Below, one piece after another: positions 44,985-54,593 of a stretch of DNA of 64,000 nucleotides. Location: NCBI GenBank assembly GCA_035651655.1, contig DASRFG010000017.1, positions 1 through 64,000 of the forward strand. The letters are read 5' to 3'. Within the stretch, counting starts at the first letter, position 1. Every line of letters starts with the position of its first letter. Made by a program: the position numbers and the translations under genes. Below the pieces are notes generated by a model. It was given only the letters and a program-made list of their open reading frames with translations. It did not search any database and was not told the origin of the DNA. Source of the stretch: Terriglobales bacterium (lineage in GTDB: Bacteria; Acidobacteriota; Terriglobia; Terriglobales; Acidobacteriaceae).

Positions 44985-45740
44985 ATGAAAGCCGTTGCCA
45001 TCATCCCGGCGCGTCTTGCTTCTACCCGCCTTACGCGCAAAGCATTGCGCACCATCGCGGGTGAGCCCATGCTGGTCCAGGTGTATCGCGCAGTGAGGGC
45101 CTGCGATCTCCTCGACGACGTGCTGGTGGCCACGGACTCGGAAGAAATCATGGCAGTGTGCCGGGAAAAGGATTTGCACGCGCGGATGACTTCCACGACT
45201 CACCGCAGTGGCACCGAGCGCGTGCACGAAGTTGCGGAATCATTGGCATCCGATGTTTACATAAATGTCCAGGGCGATGAGCCGATGGTGCGCCCGGAGC
45301 ACATTGCGTCGCTTTTGGAGCGCATGAAAGATCCGGCGGTGGAGGTGGGGACTTTGTGCACACCATGCGCGCCGGAAGATGTAAACAATCCTAACGCCGT
45401 CAAGGTTGTCGCCGATGCTAACCTGCGGGCACTCTATTTTTCGCGTGCCACCATTCCATTCGATCGAGACCACAGCGGCGCTTCGCGTTATTACAAGCAC
45501 TTGGGTTTTTATGCGTACCGCAAAGCGGCGCTCGACCGTTTCTGTTCGCTGCCTGAGTCCGCATTGGAACGCAGTGAGCGACTGGAGCAGTTGCGATTTC
45601 TGGAGAATGGAATTCCCATTTACGTTGCCGAAACACCTTACGACACCATCGGGGTGGACACGGAAGAGGATCTCGCCAGGGCCGAAGCGGCCCTGACCGC
45701 GCGCGCCGATCAGCGACGGGCCAGCACTCGAGTACGCTGA
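44985..45740 (+). CDS. kdsB: 3-deoxy-manno-octulosonate cytidylyltransferase
   Basis: 251 residues. Activates Kdo as CMP-Kdo for lipopolysaccharide inner core. The CTP-binding N-terminus is AVAIIPARLASTRLTRKALR. DDVLVATDSEEI, ERVHEVAESL, YINVQGDEPMVRPEHI, RATIPFDRD and YKHLGFYAYRKAALDRF are the KdsB signatures, and VAETPYDTIGVDTEEDLARA ends it. Met at 44985 opens the conserved strand; the frame opens 13 codons earlier. The stop overlaps the convergent M48 protease gene by 31 bp. Confidence 0.94.
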   Translation: MKAVAIIPARLASTRLTRKALRTIAGEPMLVQVYRAVRACDLLDDVLVATDSEEIMAVCREKDLHARMTSTTHRSGTERVHEVAESLASDVYINVQGDEPMVRPEHIASLLERMKDPAVEVGTLCTPCAPEDVNNPNAVKVVADANLRALYFSRATIPFDRDHSGASRYYKHLGFYAYRKAALDRFCSLPESALERSERLEQLRFLENGIPIYVAETPYDTIGVDTEEDLARAEAALTARADQRRASTRVR

Positions 45741-46864
45741 CCGTGAGCTTTGGCGGCGGTGATACGTTTCGAGATCGGCGGATGCGAATGGAACAAGAGT
45801 TCCACCCACTTTGAGGGGGTGCGCTCCGCCAGGTTCTGGTCAGCCAGCTTGTTCATGGACGAGATGAATGGTTCCACGCTGGCTATGGAGTTAAAAGCAT
45901 AGCGATCGGCTTCACGCTCGTTGTGCCGCGAATAGGCATTCAGCACCGGAACGAGCAACAATGAAAGTATGGTTGAGACCAATATCAGCAGCGGAAGATT
46001 GGCGAAATCCGACAGTCCAATGAACATTTGGCCGTGGCTCACCGCGTAACGCAGCACTTCATTTGCTGCCCAGAACCCCACAAAGGTTACTGCGACTTGT
46101 ATACCGATGCTTTTCAGGATATGGCGGTGAACGTGATGACCGAGCTCGTGGGCAAGCACCGCCTCAATTTCATCTTCAGAGTAGCCTTCAAGCAGCGTGT
46201 CGGCGAGGATGATGCGCCGCGTTTTGCCAAGTCCGGTCAGCGCCGCGTTCGCTTTCTTACTTTTCTCCGAGAGCTTCCATTCATAGACCCCGCGTACTCG
46301 CGTTCCGGCGCGCTCACTGAGCCGCAACAGACGGTCCTTTAGCGATTGGTTTTGCAGCGGCTTGAATTTGTAGAAGATTGGGAACAGTACCACCGGCGCG
46401 ATTTGCGCCATCAAGACAAAGAATCCGATAAATACCGCCCAAGCGATCAACCACCAGTACTGCTGCGAGGCGCGGATGATGTAGTAAACGATCTCCACCA
46501 GCACGACCGCCAGAACCAATCCCACAAGCCAGCCTTTGAATTCGTCCCAAAGCCAGGAACTAAAGCGCTGATTGGAGAGCTTGAAGCGGTGCTCCAGCCG
46601 GAAGCCGTAATAATCCAGGCCGAATCCGATAATTTTGCTGATCACCATCAACGCGGCCACATACAGAAATACTGCGAGCACGTAATTCTGGTGAGCGCCC
46701 TGATAGGCAATGTCGCGTAGGGTGCCCGTCCAGCCGGTAATCAATAACGCCAGCAGTACCCCCAGGCCGACTGCAACGTCGGCAATCCCCAAGTATCGGC
46801 GAATACGGTTGTAGCGCTGCGCTTCGGGTGTGTCGGTGGAATTCTGCAAATCTACGACTGTCAT
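45710..46864 (-). CDS. M48 family membrane zinc metalloprotease (Ste24/CAAX-type)
   Basis: 384 residues. Several N-terminal membrane helices (IADVAVGLGVLLALLITGW, AALMVISKIIGFGL) precede the zinc-binding site VLAHELGHHVHRHILKSIG. The third ligand and SRHNEREADRYAFNSI follow. This is the layout of Ste24-type peptidases acting on membrane or prenylated proteins. Last gene of the coaD-to-M48 minus-strand run. Confidence 0.92.
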   Translation of the reverse strand: MTVVDLQNSTDTPEAQRYNRIRRYLGIADVAVGLGVLLALLITGWTGTLRDIAYQGAHQNYVLAVFLYVAALMVISKIIGFGLDYYGFRLEHRFKLSNQRFSSWLWDEFKGWLVGLVLAVVLVEIVYYIIRASQQYWWLIAWAVFIGFFVLMAQIAPVVLFPIFYKFKPLQNQSLKDRLLRLSERAGTRVRGVYEWKLSEKSKKANAALTGLGKTRRIILADTLLEGYSEDEIEAVLAHELGHHVHRHILKSIGIQVAVTFVGFWAANEVLRYAVSHGQMFIGLSDFANLPLLILVSTILSLLLVPVLNAYSRHNEREADRYAFNSIASVEPFISSMNKLADQNLAERTPSKWVELLFHSHPPISKRITAAKAHGQRTRVLARR

Positions 46865-46895
46865 TCGATAAGTAGGGGCCAGAGAATCAGATTAA

Positions 46896-48320
46896 CTAAG
46901 CCGCCGACCGCTGCAATACGAACGCCTCACCATTGCCCAACATCTCCTTTACCAGCTCGGGGGAGGCGCCCTCGGCGTAAAGCCGCAAAAGCGGCTCGGT
47001 GCCGGAAGCGCGGAACAAGATCCAGGCTTCCGCGCCCTGGCCATTGGTCGGCGCGTCTAGAAATAACTTTACTCCATCCAGGCCTTCTTTGCGGAGCACC
47101 GGGTAGCGGCCAAGGCGGTTGAGATCGCCTCGTGCTCGCACGATGGCGGCTTGCTTCACGTCATCGGGAATGTGCAGGTCGAGACGGCCGTAGTAATGTT
47201 CCCCGAAATCCTTCTGTAGGTCGGCGACCAATTGGCCCAGGGTTTTGTCTTCATCGGCCATCACGTTCGCCAGCAGCAGCGAATTCAGAATTCCGTCGCG
47301 TTCTGGCAGGTGGCGGGAGAATCCGATCCCGCCGGACTCCTCACCCCCGATGAGGACCTCGCTCGCCAGCATAATGTCAGCAATGTACTTGAAGCCGATG
47401 CTGGTCTCATGCAGCTTGCGGCCGTGGCGAGCGGCGATGCGGTCCAGCATGCGGGTAGTATTAAACGCGCGCACCACGTCCCCTGGCCATTTCTTACGCT
47501 CGAGTAGCCAGCGCAGCAAGATGGAAAAGATTTTGTGCGAATCCACGAAGCTGCCATCTTCGGCGACTGCGCCAATTCGATCCGCGTCACCGTCCGTAGC
47601 CAGACCGGCGTGGCAGCCCTCGCGCACTACGGTTTCCTGAAGCATCGCGGTGTGCGGCTCAATGGGTTCGGGATTGATGCCGGGAAAAAGCGGGTTGACC
47701 TCATCCCGGATGGCGATGTAACGCACGCCGGCGGAATCGAAGGCGCGGGCCAATACGCCGCGACCCGAGCCGTACATGGTGTCAATCACCAGCTTGAAAT
47801 TGGCTTTGGCAATTTTCTGCAAGTCGGCGAATTTGCAGATGGCTGAAAGATACGCATCCTTCAGGTCGGTTCGCTCAATGCGGGCGGGAACCGCCGCCTT
47901 GGGCCTCGCGCCGGAGTGCAATTCTGCTTCTACTAACTTCATGATCGCGGGCGTTGCCGAGCCACCAAACTTGGCTTTGAACTTCACTCCGTTCCAGTTG
48001 AAAGGATTGTGGCTGGAGGTGACTACCACTCCGCCGGCTGCGCCTCGCTGCCGAACTGCAAAAGATACCGCCGGGGTAGGAGTGTAGTCGTTGGCCAGCG
48101 TGACTGGCACCCCCGCGCCGGCCAGCACTTCGGAGACAACCTCGGCTGCGCGTGGTGATGCAAAACGAGTGTCATAGCCGACCACGACACCGCGTTGGGC
48201 ATCCTCGTGTTTCAGCACGTAGGAGGCGATCGCACCGGCGACACGGCGAACGTTGTCGAAGGTGAAGTCGTCGGCAATCAGGCCGCGCCATCCATCGGTG
48301 CCGAATTTAATCTCAGCCAT
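46896..48320 (-). CDS. phosphoglucomutase/phosphomannomutase family protein
   Basis: About 474 residues, alpha-D-phosphohexomutase superfamily. KFGTDGWRGLIADDFTF opens it, the phosphoserine loop is TSSHNPFNWNGVKFKAKFGG, the metal loop TDGDADRIGAVAEDG and the sugar loop GGEESGGIGF. The phosphate-binding end is LFRASGTEPLLRLYAE. With manA and manC next to it, it likely interconverts Man-6-P and Man-1-P. The ATG at 48320 has AGGA upstream; a GTG four codons earlier is less well placed. Confidence 0.92.
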   Translation of the reverse strand: MAEIKFGTDGWRGLIADDFTFDNVRRVAGAIASYVLKHEDAQRGVVVGYDTRFASPRAAEVVSEVLAGAGVPVTLANDYTPTPAVSFAVRQRGAAGGVVVTSSHNPFNWNGVKFKAKFGGSATPAIMKLVEAELHSGARPKAAVPARIERTDLKDAYLSAICKFADLQKIAKANFKLVIDTMYGSGRGVLARAFDSAGVRYIAIRDEVNPLFPGINPEPIEPHTAMLQETVVREGCHAGLATDGDADRIGAVAEDGSFVDSHKIFSILLRWLLERKKWPGDVVRAFNTTRMLDRIAARHGRKLHETSIGFKYIADIMLASEVLIGGEESGGIGFSRHLPERDGILNSLLLANVMADEDKTLGQLVADLQKDFGEHYYGRLDLHIPDDVKQAAIVRARGDLNRLGRYPVLRKEGLDGVKLFLDAPTNGQGAEAWILFRASGTEPLLRLYAEGASPELVKEMLGNGEAFVLQRSAA

Positions 48321-48347
48321 ATATTTGTTCACTTCCTGATCGTCGGC

Positions 48348-49454
48348 TCATACCAGATTCGCCATTTTCTTGTCGTCCAGATATTTCACTATTTTTCCCA
48401 CATCCTGGGAGTGCTCACGGGTGGTGATGAGCAAAGCGTCGTCGGTTTCCACGACCACCAGGTCGCTCACTCCGACCGTGGCCACGAACTTGCCGGGGGC
48501 GTGCACAAAGTTGCCCCGCGCATTCAAAGCGAAGCCGCCCGCAGCATCAACTACATTCGTTTCTGTGCGTGACCGGTTGGGCGCTCGGAACTCGTAGAGC
48601 GCCGCCCAGGAGCCCAGATCATTCCATCCCACCTCGACCGGAATGCAAAAAAGATTGGATGCATGTTCCCCCTTGGCAGAGCGGGGTTCGAGCACGGCAT
48701 AGTCAATGCTGATGTTTTCGCATTTCGGATAGAGCCGCCGGAATGTGCTCGCAAACTTGGAGGTACCGAAGGTTGCGGCAATCTCTTCCAGATAGGGCGC
48801 GGTTTCGGAGAGGTGCTCCCTCAGAGCCCGGGCGAGAGTGCTGGCCCGCCATAAGAACATGCCGCTATTCCAGAAGTAATTCCCCGCTGCCAGGAATTCC
48901 TCAGCGCGCTGCAGATTCGGTTTTTCGGTAAAGCGCCGGACGTGGTACACGTCGGGCGAAACACGCTGCCCAGTTTCGATGTAGCCATACCCGGTCTCCG
49001 CCCGGGTGGGCTTGATGCCCATCACCACAATGTTGTCACCCGCGGCCGCGAGTTCAACCCCCTTGGCAAGGACAGCACGAAAGCGGCTTTCGTCCGCAAC
49101 TACATGATCGGAAGGAAACATTCCGATCACGCCCTGAGGATCGCGACGTAGCAGGATAAATGCTGCCAGCCCAATGGCTGGCGCCGTATTGCGGCCTACA
49201 GGTTCGGGGATGGTTTGTTTTCGGTCAATGCCAGGGAGTTGGCGGTTAATTTCACGATACAGGTCCTGGTTAGTGATGATCCAAAAATGTCGCGGGCCGA
49301 CCAGAGGACGCAGCCTTGCCACGGTCTGCTGGATCATGCTCCGCTTCCCGTCGAGGGAGAGCAATTGCTTGGCGCGACGTTTGCGGCTGAGCGGCCAGAA
49401 ACGCGTGCCGCGGCCTCCCGCCAGGATTACAGGATAGAAATTGTTTTTTTTCAC
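48348..49454 (-). CDS. manC: mannose-1-phosphate guanylyltransferase
   Basis: 368 residues, GDP-mannose pyrophosphorylase. PVILAGGRGTRFWPLSRKRR is the nucleotide-binding signature, and FPSDHVVADE, GYGYIETGQ and RFTEKPNLQRAEEFL follow. EVGWNDLGSWAALYE completes it. It is the single-domain form: the isomerase half found in bifunctional ManC is absent and manA is separate, upstream. GTG start. Confidence 0.92.
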   Translation of the reverse strand: MKKNNFYPVILAGGRGTRFWPLSRKRRAKQLLSLDGKRSMIQQTVARLRPLVGPRHFWIITNQDLYREINRQLPGIDRKQTIPEPVGRNTAPAIGLAAFILLRRDPQGVIGMFPSDHVVADESRFRAVLAKGVELAAAGDNIVVMGIKPTRAETGYGYIETGQRVSPDVYHVRRFTEKPNLQRAEEFLAAGNYFWNSGMFLWRASTLARALREHLSETAPYLEEIAATFGTSKFASTFRRLYPKCENISIDYAVLEPRSAKGEHASNLFCIPVEVGWNDLGSWAALYEFRAPNRSRTETNVVDAAGGFALNARGNFVHAPGKFVATVGVSDLVVVETDDALLITTREHSQDVGKIVKYLDDKKMANLV

Positions 49455-49510
49455 GTGTGTTGGCGCCGAATCACGGCTGCTGACGACTCATGCGAAGCGA
49501 CCATCGTAAA

Positions 49511-50515
49511 TCAAATCCTGGTTACAGGCTCGGGAAGCGGCCCCGAAGGCACGCGGGCCCGCAAAAACTCAAGCGTCCACTGCGGCCGCACGCGGTAGTC
49601 GTCAATGGATGCTGGTATGACGACCGCATCACCGCGAGCAAACGTCACCGGTTCCGTGCCCTCGGCTTCCACCACGCCGCAGCCCTCCAAGGCAACCAGA
49701 ATCTGCACCGAAGCGTGGTCTACTCCGCCATGTGCCGAGAATTCTTTCGGCTCCTTCAGCGCAAATTTATCCACCACAAAGTAAGGCGACGTAATGAGCT
49801 CTGAGGAGTTCCCATTGTTGCTTGTCCTGAGAGTGTCCTCTGACGAGCGCACCACTTTGCCTGATCCAGTGCGTTCCTTCACGGCGTTCAGCCCCTGATC
49901 CAGATGCAGAGGACGCGGCCTTCCGTAGTCATATAAACGATAGGTGGTATCGGAACTTTGCTGCGTCTCCACCAGGATGGATCCCGGCGAAATCGCGTGC
50001 ACCGTGCCCCCGGCCACATAGATCATCTCGCCCTCATGGATGTCAATCCAGTTGAGCAATTCCTCGGCACGGGTCTGCTCGATGGCCTCGCGCAATTGGT
50101 TCCGCGTGGTTCCCGGCTTTAGTCCTAAGGCTACCTGGGCCCTCGGCTCCGCAGCCAGCACATACCAACATTCAGTTTTTCCCCAAGGCTGACCCACGCG
50201 TTGGGCGCACTCATCGTCCGGGTGGACCTGAACAGAAAGCTTGTCGTGTGGGAATAAGAACTTCAGGAGCAGAGGGAACTGATTCGCGTCTCGCGCCGAC
50301 TTGCCGACCAGGTCGCGCCCGTACCTCGCGGAGACGTCAGCCAAGCGCTGTCCCGCTAGGGGGCCGTTCGCCACCCGACATTCGTCCCCGGTCAGCCAGG
50401 CCTCGCCAATCTTCTCTGTGAACTTGCGGCCGCTGTAGATAGGAGAAAGGTCGAGCGCACCCCACGGACGGGGGCTGAACTCAGGCAATAATAGAAGTGG
50501 ATATAGTTCCGCCAT
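49511..50515 (-). CDS. manA: type I mannose-6-phosphate isomerase
   Basis: 334 residues, cupin-fold zinc isomerase converting fructose-6-P to mannose-6-P. PRPWGALDLSPIYSGRKFTE, IGEAWLTGDEC, the zinc motif VQVHPDDECAQRVGQPWGKT and GEMIYVAGGTVHAISPG with VETQQSSDTTYRLYDYGRPR are the class I signatures. It supplies the mannose branch encoded just downstream. Confidence 0.92.
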   Translation of the reverse strand: MAELYPLLLLPEFSPRPWGALDLSPIYSGRKFTEKIGEAWLTGDECRVANGPLAGQRLADVSARYGRDLVGKSARDANQFPLLLKFLFPHDKLSVQVHPDDECAQRVGQPWGKTECWYVLAAEPRAQVALGLKPGTTRNQLREAIEQTRAEELLNWIDIHEGEMIYVAGGTVHAISPGSILVETQQSSDTTYRLYDYGRPRPLHLDQGLNAVKERTGSGKVVRSSEDTLRTSNNGNSSELITSPYFVVDKFALKEPKEFSAHGGVDHASVQILVALEGCGVVEAEGTEPVTFARGDAVVIPASIDDYRVRPQWTLEFLRARVPSGPLPEPVTRI

Positions 50516-50613
50516 TAGGGATAAGAGACACGGCTGGCCTTAGCGCAGGCCTGTCCACTAAGTATAGAAGCTCAATCCAAGCAGAGTAGTTGCCGCAGGA
50601 TCAGCATTCTTGG

Positions 50614-51816
50614 CTATAAGGAGGCAAAGAACTTACGTATCCGCTCCAACCCTCGGTCAATTTCGGCTGCCGAGGTGGCGTAGGAGACGCGAACATGCTC
50701 TCGGGTCCCAAAGCCTTCGCCTGGGACGGTTACCACGTGGGCTTCGCGAAGCAGGCGGTTGGCCACCTGGGAAGCAGAATCGAGTCCGCCCCGGCCAAAA
50801 AATGCCGAAATATTCGGATAGGCATAAAAGGCTCCCTCCGGTTTGGCACAGCCAATTCCCGGAATACCACGCAGTCCCGCCACCACGTGATCGCGTAGCC
50901 TGATGTACTCCGCCCGCATCTCTTCCACACACTGCTGCGGCCCTTTGAGCCCCGCGACTGCCGCCTTCTGCACTATAGAAGTCGGGTTAGAAGTGGACTG
51001 ACTTTGCAGCTTCTGCATGGCGCTGACCACCGCTGCCGGCCCCAATGAATAGCCGAGTCGCCAGCCGGTCATGGCGTAAGTCTTAGAGAGCGAGCCGATT
51101 ATGACCATGTTGTCGCGGAATTCGCGTAACGCTCCTACGGAAAATCTCTTGCCGGTGAAGTTCAAATAGACGTAGCACTCGTCGGAGATTACCCAAATGC
51201 CTCGCTGGGCAGCCATGCGGACGATGGCCGTCATGTCTTCCGGACTCAGAACCGCCCCCGAAGGATTGGACGGTGAATTAAGGATGATCACCTTGGTGCG
51301 CGGGGTGATGGCGCGCTCGATCATCTCCGCAGTAAGCGCGAAGTCCTTACGTTCGTCGGTCTCGACATAAACCGGTTTGCCGCCGGCATAGCGAACGATG
51401 TCTTTGAACGACACCCAGTACGGAACCGGGATAATGACTTCGTCCCCGTGGTCCACCAGCACCTGAACGGCATTGAACAGCGCGTGCTTGCCGCCCACCG
51501 ATGCCATGACCTCCTCGCGGCGATACCCCGAATTGAAATCCGCCGCGTGGCGGGCCACGATTGCGTCACGCAGCTCGGCCGTGCCCCCGACCGGCGTGTA
51601 CTTGCTGAAGTTCGCCTGAATGGCGGCAATGGCAGCTTCTTTAATATGCTGCGGGGTGGAGAAATGGGGCTCGCCGGCGCCAAAGTCCACCAAATCAATG
51701 CCCTGGGCGCGCAGCTTATCAGCCTCGCTGACCACGGCCATGGTGGCGGAGACTTCGATCCTGCCGATCCGTTCTGTGAAGGTAGTCACCGGTCGCGCTT
51801 CCGTCGTGGATGCCAT
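50614..51816 (-). CDS. class I PLP-dependent aminotransferase (aspartate aminotransferase-like)
   Basis: 400 residues. LVDFGAGEPHFSTPQHIKEA and YTPVGGTAELRDAI mark the N-terminus. The PLP-binding pieces are VIILNSPSNPSGAVLS, WVISDECYVYLNF and IIGSLSKTYAMTGWRLGYS, where the internal Lys forms the Schiff base. It probably transaminates aspartate/glutamate-type substrates. It starts two bases after the coaD stop. Confidence 0.92.
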   Translation of the reverse strand: MASTTEARPVTTFTERIGRIEVSATMAVVSEADKLRAQGIDLVDFGAGEPHFSTPQHIKEAAIAAIQANFSKYTPVGGTAELRDAIVARHAADFNSGYRREEVMASVGGKHALFNAVQVLVDHGDEVIIPVPYWVSFKDIVRYAGGKPVYVETDERKDFALTAEMIERAITPRTKVIILNSPSNPSGAVLSPEDMTAIVRMAAQRGIWVISDECYVYLNFTGKRFSVGALREFRDNMVIIGSLSKTYAMTGWRLGYSLGPAAVVSAMQKLQSQSTSNPTSIVQKAAVAGLKGPQQCVEEMRAEYIRLRDHVVAGLRGIPGIGCAKPEGAFYAYPNISAFFGRGGLDSASQVANRLLREAHVVTVPGEGFGTREHVRVSYATSAAEIDRGLERIRKFFASL

Positions 51817-51817
51817 G

Positions 51818-52342
51818 TCATCTCCCCGTTTTCTGTCTGCGTTCCCGCCGTTTGATGGCGGGGTGCAACTTCTTGCGTAATTTCTCTTCCACCATGTTGG
51901 GTACCAGGCCGCTTACGGAGCCACCCAAGGTCGCAATTTCCCTTACCAGGCGCGAGCTTAAGTAAGAATAAGCTTCGGCAGGCATCATGAACACAGTTTC
52001 CAACCGCGGCTCCAGCTTGCGGTTCATGAGTGCCATCTGCAGCTCGTATTCGTAGTCGCTTATCGCCCGGATGCCACGCAGTACGGCGCTGGCGTTCACC
52101 CTCATCGCGTAGTCAACCATCAGGCCGTCAAAGCTATCCACCCGGATATTAGCGTGACCCTTGGTCATTGCCCGGAGCATCTCCAGGCGCTCATCCAGAC
52201 TGAACAGGGCCTCCTTTTCCGGATTGCGCAGGATGGCCACGATCAACTCGTCGAAAATCTTGCTGCCCCGCTCGATGAGATCCAGATGCCCGTTCGTGAG
52301 CGGGTCAAAAGAGCCCGGATAGATAGCAATGACCGGCTTCAA
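51818..52342 (-). CDS. coaD: pantetheine-phosphate adenylyltransferase
   Basis: 174 residues, penultimate step of coenzyme A synthesis. AIYPGSFDPLTNGHLDLIER carries the T/HxGH nucleotidyltransferase motif; RGIRAISDYEYELQMALMNR, ETVFMMPAEAYSYLSSRLVR and EIATLGGSVSGLVPNMVEEK are the CoaD signatures. It is the first gene of the minus-strand run that continues into the aminotransferase and the mannose genes. Confidence 0.94.
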   Translation of the reverse strand: MKPVIAIYPGSFDPLTNGHLDLIERGSKIFDELIVAILRNPEKEALFSLDERLEMLRAMTKGHANIRVDSFDGLMVDYAMRVNASAVLRGIRAISDYEYELQMALMNRKLEPRLETVFMMPAEAYSYLSSRLVREIATLGGSVSGLVPNMVEEKLRKKLHPAIKRRERRQKTGR

Positions 52343-52439
52343 TCGGCCTCAGCGAAGAAATTTCGTGAAAGTGGATTCTAAACTGAGCGGCGCGTAGCAG
52401 CAAAGCGAATTGGGTGGCCGCACTTGTAGAACGAACAAG

Positions 52440-52498
52440 ACCTGGGTCCCTCGCTGCGCCGCTTCGCAGGCTCAGCGGTGCGACGCTCGGGATGACAT
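52440..52498 (+). repeat. 59-bp terminal module, R type, outer copy (locus B)
   Basis: Same length and patch pattern as the R module at 53013-53071, with three substitutions. The flank beyond it (GTCTTGTTCG on the complement) no longer matches the GIY-YIG upstream region, so this is where the second unit ends. Confidence 0.85.
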
Positions 52499-52607
52499 TG
52501 GGAAGGGACGGATTTGGGAGACAGAAGGCTTGTCAGGACTGCTAGGCCTTTTGTGCTATTTCGCCATTCCCCCATAAATAGCTATTTCGCCATTTCCCCA
52601 TAAATAA
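52499..52607 (-). repeat. 109-bp spacer (locus B)
   Basis: Reverse-orientation counterpart of 39668-39776, of equal length with a few substitutions, and holding the same two ~24-bp direct units. Confidence 0.88.
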
Positions 52608-52666
52608 ATGTCATCCCGAGCGTAGGGCGACTGAGCTTGCGAAGGAGCGCAGCGAGGGACCTAGGT
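52608..52666 (-). repeat. 59-bp terminal module, L type (locus B)
   Basis: Abuts the 3' end of the GIY-YIG gene, whose TAG stop lies inside the ACCTAGGT at its inner edge. Same length as the R module at 53013-53071, matching it at 51 of 59 positions in inverted orientation. Confidence 0.9.
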
Positions 52667-52987
52667 TTTAAGCGAAGGACTGTAAACGTGCCCCACCTCC
52701 CATTCGCGGCTGAGGTCATCCCACCTTGGATTCATTGACTCCACTAGCGCAACGCGCTTGGCTCGAGTCCACGCTTTGATTTGCTTCTCTCGATCTATGG
52801 CCTTGCGGACATCAAGAAAAATCTCGTAGTACGCCAACCGGGAGATGTGGTACTTCGCGGTAAATCCGGGAATTTCTCTGTGCTTGTGCTCTGCGATTCG
52901 GCGATACAGGTCATTGGTAATTCCGGTGTACAGCGTACGGGAAGGATTGGTGACAATGTAGACGTAGTAGGACTTCCCTCCGGACAC
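52661..52987 (-). CDS. GIY-YIG nuclease domain protein within an inverted-repeat element
   Basis: 108 residues from GTG; small solo GIY-YIG (UPF0213-like). YYVYIVT and LYTGITNDLYRR contain the GIY and YIG strands and the catalytic Arg; AIDREKQIKAW (about residues 63-73) holds the metal-binding Glu. An AGAAGGG stretch precedes the start. The gene sits between the R and L modules; its TAG stop is formed by the L module itself. Solo GIY-YIG proteins are usually of unknown role; here the surrounding repeat suggests a link with mobility. A truncated copy lies at 39861-40022. Confidence 0.88.
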   Translation of the reverse strand: MSGGKSYYVYIVTNPSRTLYTGITNDLYRRIAEHKHREIPGFTAKYHISRLAYYEIFLDVRKAIDREKQIKAWTRAKRVALVESMNPRWDDLSREWEVGHVYSPSLKT

Positions 52988-53012
52988 AAGCGTCCCTTCT
53001 GGGGAGAGAAAG

Positions 53013-53071
53013 ACCTAGGTCCCTCGCTGCGCCGCTTCGCAAGCTCAGCGTTGCGACGCTCGGGATGACAT
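53013..53071 (+). repeat. 59-bp terminal module, R type (locus B)
   Basis: Lies 25 bp upstream of the GIY-YIG start, inverted relative to the L module. Inner edge ACCTAGGT, outer edge CGGGATGACAT. It can form a hairpin with TCGCAA and TTGCGA. Confidence 0.9.
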
Positions 53072-53080
53072 TTTTTCCAA

Positions 53081-53099
53081 CCCTACGCTCGGGATGACA
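53081..53099 (+). repeat. fragment of an L-type module
   Basis: Nineteen bases identical to the outer part of the L module (CCCTACGCTCGGGATGACA). It lies 9 bp beyond the R module and 9 bp from the recA stop. It is probably the remnant of a further unit. Confidence 0.7.
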
Positions 53100-53107
53100 A
53101 CCCTAAG

Positions 53108-54214
<1,107 letters not shown>

Positions 54215-54593
54215 GATTGCTGCTCCTTGTGAGGTGGTGATTTAGGCGCATTATAAATCTGCTGCACAGCGAATAAAAAGCGAAATATGCATTCCGGCCA
54301 TTGTTATTTTTGGCCCACTTTGGCACGGTTTGTGGAAAAGGGGGTCACCACCGAGACACAAAGGCAGGAGAATCGCGATCTTTTGGTGGTGACCTTTGGC
54401 ATCGACTGACTAAGCCAGTTATACGGCCTTCACGGACTTGGCATGCTGGAAAGGGTTTTGAGGATAATCCATCTCTGGTGGAAACTCCGTAAGTCGCGGG
54501 CAGTCAGAGCCCCCTATTCGTGAGTTCGAGCTGATTCCGTGCGGGATTGTTCGGCCAATATTGAAGAGACTTGATCACTCAACTTGCTGCCGC
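54215..54593. other. recA upstream region with an inverted repeat
   Basis: No gene. GGTCACCACC (54343-54352) and GGTGGTGACC (54385-54394) are perfect inverted repeats 32 bp apart. The left arm begins a longer motif, TCACCACCGAGACACAAAGG, which has an inverted relative at 57703-57723. Otherwise I see nothing. Confidence 0.55.

Noticed and set aside
54343-54394. Inverted repeat as a LexA box for recA
   Set aside because: It lies about 130 bp upstream with 32 bp between the arms, and the right arm is part of a dispersed motif also found near 57710.
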